Source of the DNA: Polysphondylium violaceum
Lineage: Eukaryota; Evosea; Eumycetozoa; Dictyosteliales; Dictyosteliaceae
Direction of reading: 5' to 3'
Length of the DNA stretch: 43,655 nucleotides
Assembly: GCA_000277445.1 (NCBI GenBank)
Contig: AJWJ01000155.1
Span: 1-43,655, forward strand
Shown: in pieces, positions 1 to 10,109 of the stretch
How the letters are laid out: each line of letters opens with the position of its first letter
How positions within the stretch are numbered: the stretch's first letter is position 1
The notes under the pieces: generated by a model
What the model was told of the DNA's origin: nothing
Database searches by the model: none
Seen by the model: only the letters and a program-made list of their open reading frames with translations
Translations under genes and position numbers: made by a program

Positions 1-327
1 AAAAAAAAAAAAAAAAAAAAAAACTAAAATGTAAGTTTTTTACTAAAGTATTTAAATTTTATAATCGATACATGTCACTGCCCCTACCACAAATATATTC
101 CGTTCCACACACAATATCCAATAGAGGAAATAATTTATTTTCCTCTTTGGAATAATCATTTTTTTTTTTTTTTATAGTTTTTTTTTGTTGTTGTTATTGC
201 TATTGTTGTTGGATTAATTAGTCCTTTCTTTGTCTTTTGTGGTTTATGTTTTATATTTATGGTGAAATAGAAAAACACACACTAACATTTATGTTTTTAG
301 AATTTTATAAACAACACAATAAATAAA
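1..327. other. 5' flank of the FRAY-like kinase gene
   Basis: AT-rich non-coding DNA with long oligo(A) and oligo(T) tracts. I see no ORF or RNA gene. It probably carries the promoter and 5' UTR of the kinase that starts at 328; dictyostelid promoters commonly contain such homopolymer tracts. Confidence 0.5.
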
Positions 328-1899
328 ATGTCATCAAATATATCACAATTTAATACAGATGGACCAGTCAAGGATCCAAGTAAAAGAAGGTCAGTACCAG
401 CAAATTTACACAGTAGTATATCGCATGAAAGAAGAGAATCGATTATAAGAGAACTACAAAAGATTCCAACATCCAATCAATATCCAAATACAGCCGAAGA
501 CTATCAATTACTCGAGCCAATTGGTGAAGGTACCGAAGGTAAAGTTTGGAAGGCACATTGTATCTCGTTGAATGAGGATGTTGCCATCAAAGTCGTGGAA
601 TTGGAAAGAATGGATCCAGCTTTTGTCAAAGATGTCATCAAAGAGGCTAAAGTCATGAATGGCAACAATCATCCAAATCTCATTCACTATCACACCTCTT
701 TTCTCACTGATAGTTCATTGTGGATCGTCATGGACTATCTTGGCGGTGGTTCATTGGCTGATATCATCAAATACAAGTATCCCAATGGTTTGCCCGAGGT
801 TTTGGCCATTACAATATTAAAAGCCCTTCTCAAGGGACTCGAGTATCTCCACTCTCATCAAAGAATTCACAGAGATCTCAAGTCTGACAATATTTTGATT
901 GGTGACGACGGTTCCATCGAGTTGGCCGATTTTGGTGTCACTGCCATTTTTGAAAAGAATTGTTTGTGTAGTCGAAAAACCATTGTTGGTACACCCTGTT
1001 GGATGGCCCCAGAGATTATTTCTGAAAAGGGATACAACCAAAGCGTAGATATGTGGTCCTTTGGTATCACTGCCATCGAGTTGATCAAAGGCAAACCACC
1101 AGGATCCGACTTACCCCCCTCCAAAGTGTTTATGAATCTCTTGTTTGGCAATTCACCAAGTCTTGCCGAAGAGGAGGAAAGAGGTGAGTGTAGTCACGCC
1201 TACAGAGATATGGTTGATAAATGTCTTCAAAAAGAGCCCTCTAGAAGACCTAGTGCCTCTAAACTTTTGGAACACAAAGTTTTTAAATATGCCAAAAAGA
1301 GTAATTACATTGTCTCTAATCTTTTGCATAATCTAAGTCCCTGTGAAGACAGATACAGAGAATCTCTCTCTCAAGAGGGTTCACTAAACTCTTCACCAAA
1401 CTCGTCCAGACCCTCCTCACCAGACAACTATAGTGCCAACACAGACTCTCCAAAATCCCCCATTGCAAAATCTTGTTCCTCGATTGAGTTGAAGAATAGA
1501 CAAGCTGGTCTCCCCCAATTTATGCCAAGAGCCGCTTCTCATCCTGTTGATTTACAAAATTTAGAATTCCAAAATAATGGTACTAATAGTAACTCTAATC
1601 AACATATTCAACACACTCAAATCGTTACACCACCCTCGGCTACCGAACAAAAACACCAAGGTTTCTTGCATCACAAAAAATCAAATCCAACCTCACCAGA
1701 AAAAGAAAGAAAAAAGGGATTCTTTAATCATTTTAGAAGACATTCCATTGCCAAACTTTTTGGTTCACCCAAAGACGACCATCACAAAGATGAACATCAT
1801 AAAGAAGAACAACCAACACCACATCATGGTGAACAACATCATCATTTCCATTTCCCTTGGAAACATCATCATAGTCCCAGTCATGTAGAATCAACATAA
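328..1899 (+). CDS. Ste20-group Ser/Thr kinase, FRAY/OSR1/SPAK-like
   Basis: Single-exon gene of 523 residues. The kinase domain spans about residues 59-320. Its motifs are a glycine loop GEGTEGKV (66-73), VAIK lysine K88, catalytic HRDLKSDN (181-188), DFG (201-203) and GTPCWMAPE (221-229). The stretch PPSKVFMNLL, the LCLQK-like DKCLQKEP and the HKVFKYAKK end match the FRAY/OSR1 subfamily, which in animals acts under WNK kinases in ion and volume control. The glycine loop differs from the GSGATAVV of animal OSR1. The C-terminal 190 residues are low complexity, Ser/Pro/Asn rich, and end in a His-rich basic tail. I see no clear conserved OSR1 C-terminal docking domain. All catalytic residues are present, so it should be active. 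Kinase identity is firm; the FRAY assignment is likely. Confidence 0.9.
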   Translation: MSSNISQFNTDGPVKDPSKRRSVPANLHSSISHERRESIIRELQKIPTSNQYPNTAEDYQLLEPIGEGTEGKVWKAHCISLNEDVAIKVVELERMDPAFVKDVIKEAKVMNGNNHPNLIHYHTSFLTDSSLWIVMDYLGGGSLADIIKYKYPNGLPEVLAITILKALLKGLEYLHSHQRIHRDLKSDNILIGDDGSIELADFGVTAIFEKNCLCSRKTIVGTPCWMAPEIISEKGYNQSVDMWSFGITAIELIKGKPPGSDLPPSKVFMNLLFGNSPSLAEEEERGECSHAYRDMVDKCLQKEPSRRPSASKLLEHKVFKYAKKSNYIVSNLLHNLSPCEDRYRESLSQEGSLNSSPNSSRPSSPDNYSANTDSPKSPIAKSCSSIELKNRQAGLPQFMPRAASHPVDLQNLEFQNNGTNSNSNQHIQHTQIVTPPSATEQKHQGFLHHKKSNPTSPEKERKKGFFNHFRRHSIAKLFGSPKDDHHKDEHHKEEQPTPHHGEQHHHFHFPWKHHHSPSHVEST

Positions 1900-2274
1900 T
1901 CAAAAAAAAAGACAAAAAAAAATATTGTTTTACAAAGCGAATCATAATTCAATATCAATTCAATTATGTTGTATAATTTTTTTAGTACATAGATAAAAGT
2001 AAAAAGTAATAATATATAATATTATAATAATATTAAAAAAAAAAAAGATATATATAATAAGTATTTTTTTTTTTTTTTTTTAAAAAATTAAAGTATTTCC
2101 AAAAACAATTCTCTTTTTTTTCATTTTTGCGAATCTCTTTATTTTTTGAGATATGCTTTTTTTTATTTTTTGATTAGTTTTAAGATGTTGAAATAAAATA
2201 AAAAATTAAATAGTTTTAACAAACTCAATTGTAAAAAAGCAACTATTTAAAATATTGAGCAATAGTATCATTAC
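1900..2274. other. Intergenic region between kinase and GPI-protein gene A
   Basis: Very AT-rich gap with oligo(A)/(T) runs. It must hold the 3' end of the kinase mRNA and the promoter of the next gene. No ORF or structured element is seen. Confidence 0.5.
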
Positions 2275-3453
2275 ATGAAACAAATATCAACTATTATTTT
2301 ATTATTGACATTGTCGATTTCGACATGTTATTCATCATATTTGCCAACAACCATTCCTGGTGATGTTACTAGAACAAACACTACAACCACCGATACTTAT
2401 AGTAGATCTTTTAATGTTACACTTAAATCAACTATTGGTGTAAGCTAAACATTATTGTTTATTATAATAAAACAACACCTAATATTTATTTTCTATCAAT
2501 AATAATACTAAATAATATTAAAGCAAATAGTTGGTAATACAGCAGCAGGTGAGACTTTTGATCAATTGAATTTTTATTTTAATGCATCAAATTTAAATGT
2601 CTATTACGACTATGCCATTTATAAAAGCTCCTCACCTAGTCGTTATTATATTGGTGGTTTGTATAATTTCAATTACAGACCATCGTGTATTGTCGAGTAT
2701 CTGGAAACCAATGGCAAGCCTGGTTACCAGTACTTACAGGATCAAGTTGTTGGCTGGTTGAGATTAGACGTGGGGTATAAATTCTCTGTTTTAAGACAAA
2801 GTGTTGGGTCTGTTGGTGTTTTCAACTATACCATTTCGCCAAATTCGCAGTATCCTGCCAATGTATTCTCGATGAATATGTATCTAAGTAGCTCAGCCAT
2901 CGATGTAAATAGTGTTCCCATGGCATCTGCTCAATCAATGTTGTCCATGACAATTTCAAACTATTATAGTTTAACCAATAATCGCAAATCATCGTCTATT
3001 TGTGACACACCAGCCGATTGTGTGAGCACAGGACCTTCAGGTTACAGTCAATCTCGATTGGCTATTGTTTCTGTAATTTATTCCAGTACAAATGATTTTG
3101 GCACCGATCTTGGAAAAGCGAAAATGATGTTGACAACCAGTGAAAAAAATTTATTGATTGGTGGCACTTGGTCCAAACAAGCATCTACTCAATACAACAC
3201 CATATACAGTGGGGATACAGTCAATGTCTATACAAGTGCCAACAACACTGTCAATGGCAATATGTTTGTTTTTGAAAAGTTTGGTAGTTTATCTCAACTC
3301 TTGATTCACTCGTTTGACACAGTCAGACCAAGTTATCTGGCTTGGAACGGCCCTATAGTGGGTGTCGTCCAAGACAGTCATGACAATGGGTCTTTTAAAG
3401 TGGTCATACCAACTTTTTTAATCATTGTTTTAATATTATGCAATCTCTTATAA
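2275..3453 (+). CDS. Secreted, probably GPI-anchored protein A (tandem paralog)
   Basis: Two exons: 2275-2439 and 2524-3453, with an 84-nt intron (GTAAGC...AAG); 364 residues. The acceptor was chosen because the neighbouring paralog has the same exon start (QI.GNTAA). The N-terminus MKQISTIILLLTLSISTC is a signal peptide. The C-terminus ends in a hydrophobic tail (VVIPTFLIIVLILCNLL) after a small/polar stretch, the usual layout of a GPI-attachment signal. Many NxS/T sites and several Cys suggest a glycosylated ectodomain. I do not recognise the family. A second copy follows directly at 3646 on the same strand. A role at the cell surface is inferred; nothing shows the ligand. AATAAA lies just after the stop (3458-3463). 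Confidence 0.8.
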
Positions 3454-3457
3454 CCTC

Positions 3458-3463
3458 AATAAA
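3458..3463 (+). terminator. Polyadenylation signal AATAAA of gene A
   Basis: Canonical hexamer five bases after the stop codon of the first GPI-anchored paralog, followed by T-rich DNA. Confidence 0.45.
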
Positions 3464-3645
3464 TTATCCTCAGATAAACACATATCTTTTTTTTCGAGAT
3501 TTTAACTTCTTTCTTTTTCAAGATATTTTTAAATTTTACAAAAAAAAAAAAAAAAAAAAAGTTAATTTTTGTGATTTTTCAAAAAAAAGCCTTAGTAATT
3601 TAGCTTCATACAAATAATATATTGGTTATAGGCGATTTATTTAAA

Positions 3646-4810
3646 ATGAAACAAATAGTATTTATATCAGCAGTTCTATTACTATCAATATTATTTATTT
3701 CCACATGTAATTCACAATCATTTCAAGCAGTCAACATTACTGGAGATGTTCCTCGAATATACACTTCAACCTATGATTACTACAAAAGTAGATATTTTAA
3801 TGTCACACTTCGATCTTTTTCTGGTGTAAGTAGATGCAATATGGTTGATAAAACAAGGGACACATATATCTAATACCTCAATAATAAAGCAAATATTTGG
3901 TAATACAGCAGCAAGCGATTCCTATGATCAATTGAATTTTTATTTTAATGCATCAAATTTAAATGTCTATTACAACTATACCATTTATACAAGATCATCT
4001 CGTTACTATTATGCTAGCGATTGGTATAACTTCAATTACAGACCATCGTGTATTGTCGAGTATCTGGAAACCAATGGCAAGCCTGGCTACCAGTACTTGC
4101 AGGACCAAGTTGTTGGCTGGTTGAGATTGAACGTTGGATATTCCTTTAGTAATTCCACAGACACTATTTATAGTAATACAGGAGGATATTCTAAAGTATA
4201 TACATATACCACACCACAGGAATCTACCACCAACGTATTCTCTATGAGTATGTATTTCAGTGAGTCAGGAGTCAAGATAAACAATGTTGCCAAGGCCTCT
4301 TCTCAATCAATGTTGTCCATGACAATTTCGAACTACTATAGTTCATCTAATCCTCGAACAGATAGTTTCTGCGATTCACCAGCCGAATGTGTGAGTACAG
4401 GTCCTTCGTCTTACACTCAGTCTCGATTGGCTCTTGTGTCTGTTATTTTCTCGGACTCATCTGATTTTGGCACCGACCTTGGAAAAGCGAAAATGATGTT
4501 GACAACCACTAAACCAAGCTTGCTTATCGGAGGCACATGGCCAAAAATAGTGTCTACCAATCAATACAACACCAACATGGCATCAAATGTTTATACAACT
4601 GCCAACAACTCTGTCAATGACAACATGTTTGTCTTTGAAAAGTTTGGCTATTACTCTCAAGTTTTAATTCACTCGTTTGATCCCGTTAGACCAAATTATC
4701 TTTCCTGGAATGGTCCTGTGGTGGGTGTTGTTGAAGCCACCAATGCTTCTTTCAAGCTTGTCATACCAACTTGTTTAATCATTGTTTTAGTATTATTTAA
4801 TCTCTTTTAA
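3646..4810 (+). CDS. Secreted, probably GPI-anchored protein B (tandem paralog)
   Basis: Two exons: 3646-3825 and 3890-4810, with a 64-nt intron in the same position and phase as in gene A; 366 residues. The first in-frame ATG (3646) begins a signal peptide, MKQIVFISAVLLLSILFIS. The reading frame is open further upstream but contains no ATG. The product aligns with protein A over its full length, sharing FNYRPSCIVEYLETNGKPGY, FGTDLGKAKMMLTT and VRPNYLSWNGPVVGVV, and has the same hydrophobic C-terminal tail. Some blocks are almost identical at the DNA level while a central segment (about residues 140-175) is quite different. No known domain is recognised. Origin by tandem duplication is clear; function is unknown. 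Confidence 0.8.
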
Positions 4811-4815
4811 ACAAT

Positions 4816-4821
4816 AATAAA
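4816..4821 (+). terminator. Polyadenylation signal AATAAA of gene B
   Basis: Hexamer six bases after the stop of the second paralog, in the short convergent gap to the minus-strand gene that ends at 4977. Confidence 0.4.
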
Positions 4822-4976
4822 TGATATTTTGTATTTTAAATCTTATCTATATCTCGATATACCATCATATATATTGAAATATCCTCGATGATGATTGTGT
4901 AGTATGTATAAGTGTTTGTTTTTGTTTATTTCTTTTCTTACACCACCCAATTGTGATTGGGTAGATCTATATATTA

Positions 4977-5111
4977 TTAATTTAAAGTGTATTTGGTTTG
5001 TTTTTTAACATTGTAGTATGGATCATCAATATCACGATGAGATTCTAAAGCTTGAGTAGAAAACTTTGCTGCGTATGGGTGTGGAGTGGTAACTCTTCTC
5101 TATAATATCAT

Positions 5112-5143
<32 letters not shown>

Positions 5144-5495
5144 TAGATAATGATTAGTTTTTAAATAAAAATTATACACACAATCAATGTATAATAAATA
5201 TGTTTACCTCGACAGCAAGAGAGCATAAAAAGATGGTACCAATAGTAGCAGCTAAAATACCTTTAGCCCAAACATTGTTTCTCTTGTAATTGATTGGTCT
5301 AGCACACCACCAACCACCAGTTGGGGTCCAAACACTATAGTAAAATAACACATCCTCTGTTAGTATCAGATGTCATGCATATGTCTGTCTCATTCATCAT
5401 TTCATCATCATCATCATCATCTTCTTCTTCTTCGCATCATCATCATCATATATTACATACGTTTTGGGATAAGGAAATCTTGGAGTAGCACCCAT
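4977..5495 (-). CDS. Small mitochondrial membrane protein, candidate complex I accessory subunit
   Basis: Three exons read on the minus strand: 5495-5461, 5334-5208 and 5099-4977; introns GTATGT...TAG and GTAAAC...TAG; 94 residues. The joined protein starts MGATPRFPYPKTVWTPTGGW, has WCARPINYKRN, then one membrane segment (about residues 35-52), and ends DDPYYNVKKQTKYTLN. The GGWWC-x-RP-x(2)-YKRN block followed by a single membrane helix resembles, from memory, small accessory subunits of NADH:ubiquinone oxidoreductase in fungi and plants, but I cannot name the subunit. Exon joins keep frame and are well supported; function is a guess. The introns hold trinucleotide microsatellites. It converges with GPI-protein gene B. 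Confidence 0.65.
5112..5142. repeat. (AGT)n microsatellite in an intron
   Basis: About ten AGT/TAG units in the second intron of the minus-strand small membrane protein gene. Intron 1 of the same gene (near 5397-5450) has similar CAT and CTT repeats. Confidence 0.85.
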
Positions 5496-6186
5496 GATTG
5501 TATGTATATAAATGAAATCAAAGAAAGTCTCAAAAAACTGATGATTTGCAAAAAAAAAAAAAAAAAAAAAAAAGAAAAAAAAACTATTAACTCTATGTGT
5601 TTTATTATCCAGCATTCATTGAGACACATAGATACATAGATACATAGATACGTAGACACATAGACACAATATCTATGTGTACGAAAATGTAATTTATTGA
5701 AGAAATGAATCTAGAGCTTTATCTCTTCAACCCCCCCGTTTTATTTTATTGTTTCTATCTCAGTCGCCCAAGACGATTTTTCTAAAAAATTCAATTTGAA
5801 AAAAAAAAAATAAAAAAACAGCGATGCAGACTCACTGATATTCACACAAACAAAAAAAAAATCCTTATTGGTATTGTTGTTTTTTTTCTAATTTATAAAT
5901 ATTTTTTTTTTTTTTTTCTTCTGTGTGTGCGTGTATTGGTATATTTATTCAAAATTCATTGACAAAAGTATCATACACTGCAATATTACTAAACAGAGAT
6001 ATTTTCAATATCGGACCCCATTGGTATTGTTTTTTTTAATTTATAAATTTTTTTTACTTTTTTATTTTTAGTTTGAAGTTATCAACCAAACAACAATAGT
6101 TATAATCTTTAAATAGTCATAGTAGTTATATATATCACATCTCTGGTCATATGAATAAGAATAGATAGATAAAACAAACAGACAAA
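5496..6186. other. Divergent promoter region, small membrane protein / phospholipase D
   Basis: AT-rich gap between two divergent genes. It holds long A and T runs (23 A around 5550), a short C7 run near 5732 and an 8-bp tandem repeat at 5626-5665. No supported coding exon. It probably serves as promoter DNA for both genes. Confidence 0.5.
5626..5665. repeat. Five tandem copies of an 8-bp unit ACATAGAY
   Basis: ACATAGAT occurs three times in a row, then ACGTAGAC and ACATAGAC, all in 8-bp register. It is a small minisatellite upstream of the small membrane protein gene. No function is visible. Confidence 0.85.
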
Positions 6187-9100
6187 ATGAACGATAGACA
6201 AGGATTATCTTCATCTGGTAGTAAACGGAATACTAGTGGCAGTGGCGGAGGCAGCAGTGGTAAACAACAATCCTATAGGCAATTTCCACATCATTATCAG
6301 TATTCCACCAAGGCATTACAGGATTTTGAAGACAAAAGAAAGCTATTGATTGAACAATTGAAATCTGTTAAAATCAATCTAGATTCTCAGTCTGAGGACG
6401 ACCCCATTTCCTATTTAAAGATTAGAATGGAATTAAACAAAGTAAAGGCATCGCTTGAAAGCGAGTTAAAGACATTGGACGAAGTATTAAACACTACAAC
6501 AAAGATAGAGGAACCTATATCCACACCAATCGATGGTATTACGTCATTGCTGAATATGATATTACCAGCGGGAACAACGACAACAACAACAACAACAACA
6601 GCAACAGCAACAGCAACCACTACAAATACTATTGTTGCAAATATACAAACTATAGCATCGACGACAACAACAGCAAATCAACAACGCATATCACCCTCAA
6701 CTACATCCACTTTTAGATCATCAAATTTACCAGTCAGTTGTGTACCACAACCCAATACATACAACTATCCAAATTCAATCATACCCACCTCAACACCGTT
6801 GGATAATCCTGATCCCAACCATCCTAGATTTCCATCCAGAGACAATATAAATGTAAAGTTTTATGTTGATTGTGATGAATATTTTGCTGCTTCGGCTGAA
6901 GCTATTGAAAGTATGTATAGCAGCGCATGTGTGATGATTAATACAAACATATATTAACTCGCACACACTATAGATGCACAAAGAGAGGTGTTTATTACTT
7001 CATGGTTTTTATCACCAGAAGTATATTTAATTAGATATCCAAATTTAGATCCAAGATATAGATTAGATAATTTACTCAAACGTAAAGCAATGCAAGGCGT
7101 AAAGATATTTGTTATTCTTTGGGATGAAACAAAGATTGCCACATTTAAAGGTAGTAAAAGAGCAAAAGATAAATTAGAAGAATTACATCAAAATATTAAG
7201 GTTATCAAACATCCACCTATTATTGTAAAGTATCAATACTCTGATATATATTGTATTGTATAGTTTATATTAATATCTTTTTTTTTGTTTAGCCTCTTTA
7301 TTGGTCACATCATCAAAAAACTTTAATAGTCGATCAAGAATTGGCATTTGTAGGAGGTGTTGATTTTTGTTTTGGTAGATATGATACTTGGTGTCATCAC
7401 TTGATCGATGTAAATTCAAATTTATGGCCTGGTAAAGATTATGTAGTGTATCAATTCGTTAATTAGATAATCATGTAGTAGTAATTTATATTAATATAAC
7501 AACAACAATAATAATAGTATAATCCAGTTTTAGGGGAAATGGGAGATATATTGGCACCAAATGAAGATAGTATAGATAGAAAGAAAATACCTAGAATGCC
7601 ATGGCATGATGTAATGGTAGGTGTCAATGGATTGGCTGCTAGAGATGTAGCATTGAATTTTATACTTAGATGGAATCATCACAAAGATGACTACTATCCA
7701 CCATTGTATTTCAACACAACACCATTGATATCACAGGGCACCAGTACTTGTCAGCTACTGAGATCCATGGATGAGTGGTCGGGTGGTGGAAGAAATGAAA
7801 GATCCATCCACACAGCATATATTCAAGCCATCGAAGACGCCGATCATTATATTTATATAGAAAACCAAAACTTTGTCTCTACTCATGCACCTGGTGTTTG
7901 GAATCAAATCAGTCATGAAATTGTAAAGAGAATCAAGAGAGCCATACGAAAGCGAGAGGTATTTCGTGTGTTTATTGTATTGCCTTCGCAACAGGATGGC
8001 AAGTTTCAAGAAGAGACTCATATACGTGGTCTCATGCATTGGCAGTATGCGACATTGATCAGAGGTGAAAACTCGATTGTCAGACAGCTCTCTAGAGAAT
8101 TTCCCGATGTCGATCTTACTGAGTACATATCATTCTTTTCTCTAAGAACACACGCATTTCTAGAGGGAAGCTATGTAACCGAACAGATCTATGTACACAG
8201 TAAATTGATGGTCATTGACGATAGAGTTGTTATTGTTGGTTCTGCAAATATAAACGATCGTTCGTTTAATGGCGAAAGAGACAGTGAGTTGGCCTTTATA
8301 GTTCGTGACGATAAAGATACAATTAAAACCAAAATGAATGGTAAAGAATATATAGCAAGTAGATTTGCCTTTAATCTAAGAATTAGACTATGGAAAGAAC
8401 ATTTAGGTCTCTTGCCACCTATAGACCATCCTCCTCTTTTCAATAATAATATTAATGGTAATTGTAGTGGTAGTAGCAATAATGCAACTCTTTTAGTTAA
8501 TAATAACAATAATAATGATAAACCAGCTTCAAGAAAAAATAGTTATAATGAAAGTGATAACGAAAATGTAAATAGTAATAGTAGTAAATCTTTGGAATCA
8601 TCAAATGTAAATAATAATAGTAACAATAAACTTTCAACATCAATATCAAGTTCATCTATATCAATTCCAAACAATAGAAAACCAATTACATCACATCATC
8701 GATCATCTAGTTTCCAAGGTATAGTAGTACAACCTCCATTTTCAACAAGATCAAACCAACCAACCCCCACAGAACAATCACCATTGGATTCACCCAGAAC
8801 AGAATCATCTGAAACTCTAAATAACGATAATAGCAGTACAGGTAGCACAGGTAGTGGTAGTTTAATTATTGAAGACTATCAAAATGTATCGGGTTCTTGT
8901 AATTCTTTTGAAAATTTACCAAAACTATCTTTACAACCTCAGCATAATTTATCTGTGACTCAATTACCAAGTATAAATAGTAGTAACAATAATAATAATA
9001 GTGGTGTTAATAATAATAATAACAACAACAATGTACCTGTATCAGCAGTAAATGAAGATAACGTTAAAGTTGTAGTTGTATCAGATGCAGAATCACCCAG

Positions 9101-9449
9101 AACTCAACCTCGATCGATATCGAGTCTACACGACTATAGTGACGATAGCTATTGTCCTCAATCAAGCATTGATTTAATCGATCCCATTTGCAGTGATTTT
9201 TATTTTGGCGTTTGGATTGGTACCGCTGCATCAAATACTAGAATCTATGACAACGTATTTCCAGCAATTCCTAAAGATGCTATTAAAACCGTTGATCAAT
9301 TTAATCAATTATCTAAATTACCTGTATCGCTTGCAGACTCTAAACTGTTATCAGAGGTACGTGGTAATCTTGTGTTCCATTCTTTACATTTTCTTTCAGA
9401 TGAAGATATCCAACCTACTTTTCTCTTTACAGATGATTTGTTTCAATAA
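6187..9449 (+). CDS. Phospholipase D with two HKD motifs
   Basis: Four exons: 6187-6910, 6974-7224, 7293-7442 and 7518-9449; 1018 residues. Every join restores conserved PLD text (AIENAQREVFITSW, PPIIPLYWSHHQKT, GKDYYNPVLGEMGD). PLD hydrolyses phosphatidylcholine to phosphatidic acid and choline. HKD1 is H332-x-K334-x4-D339 (HQKTLIVD), followed by GGVDFCFGRYDTW. HKD2 is H602-x-K604-x4-D609 (HSKLMVID), followed by GSANINDRS. Both catalytic motifs are complete. The N-terminal 220 residues are low complexity (Thr, Ser, Gln) with no PX or PH domain seen. A long Asn/Ser-rich insert separates HKD2 from the conserved C-terminal part, which ends near FLSDEDIQPTF. Dictyostelids have several PLDs; I cannot say which one this is. 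Confidence 0.93.
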
Positions 9450-9825
9450 CAATAACAATGACAATGACAACAACAACATAATAAAATTAATAAAAATAAG
9501 GATAACAACAATATTTATAAACTACTACGACTATAAATATACTAAACGAAATACTAAAGAGAGGAGAATTGTTTTTATCAGTTAATAATCAATATAAATA
9601 TATCTATATTATTTATATTGGATATCTGCTTTTTGTTTTTATTATTATCGATCTATCTGTATACATATTTGTTTAATTAATTCTATTAAGATAGATAAAA
9701 GATTAGTATATATGCAATGAACTAAAGAAGTGATGACCAATAAAAATAATAAAGTATAGTTATTCACTTTATAGTAGTAGTAGCAGTCATATTGATGGAT
9801 AGTCTATCTATTATTATATTACATT
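9450..9825. other. Convergent intergenic region, PLD / NDUFB3
   Basis: AT-rich 3' flanks of two convergent genes, with short ATTT/TATA-rich stretches. I see no gene here. An open frame running on past the PLD stop is only chance reading in another frame. Confidence 0.45.
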
Positions 9826-9990
9826 TTAATGGTGATCTTTCTTTGGACCAGTCATGCTATTGTAAGCAGCTTCAATAATACAATAAGCAGTAAATAAACC
9901 AACTGCTGGAAGAAAACCTGGTACTACAGTGTTGAATCTTGGTTTATATGCTGGATTGCTTCTCCATTCGTTAATCTTTCCGAAAATCAT
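9826..9990 (-). CDS. ndufb3: NADH:ubiquinone oxidoreductase subunit B12 (NDUFB3)
   Basis: Minus-strand ORF of 54 residues from the ATG at 9990. The core INEWRSNPAYKPRF followed by the membrane helix TVVPGFLPAVGLFTAYCIIEAAYN matches the B12 family, a single-pass subunit of the membrane arm of mitochondrial complex I. It ends in GPKKDHH, and B12 proteins often end His-rich. The frame is open upstream of this ATG, and a TTTTCAG acceptor-like site lies 13 bases before it. A 5' UTR intron or a short extra coding exon is therefore possible. Plant and animal homologs are somewhat longer. Confidence 0.75.
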   Translation of the reverse strand: MIFGKINEWRSNPAYKPRFNTVVPGFLPAVGLFTAYCIIEAAYNSMTGPKKDHH

Positions 9991-10109
9991 TTTGTATTTG
10001 TCTCTGAAAATATAGATAGAAACTGTATCTGTTTTTTTGATCAAAAAAAATCAAAGTTTTTTTTTTTTAAAAAAAAAAATAAATTTCAAAAAAAAAAGAT
10101 AGAGTAGAA

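Noticed and set aside
3622-3645. Earlier start of GPI-protein B
   Set aside because: The codon is TTG. The first ATG (3646) starts a signal peptide aligned with the paralog.
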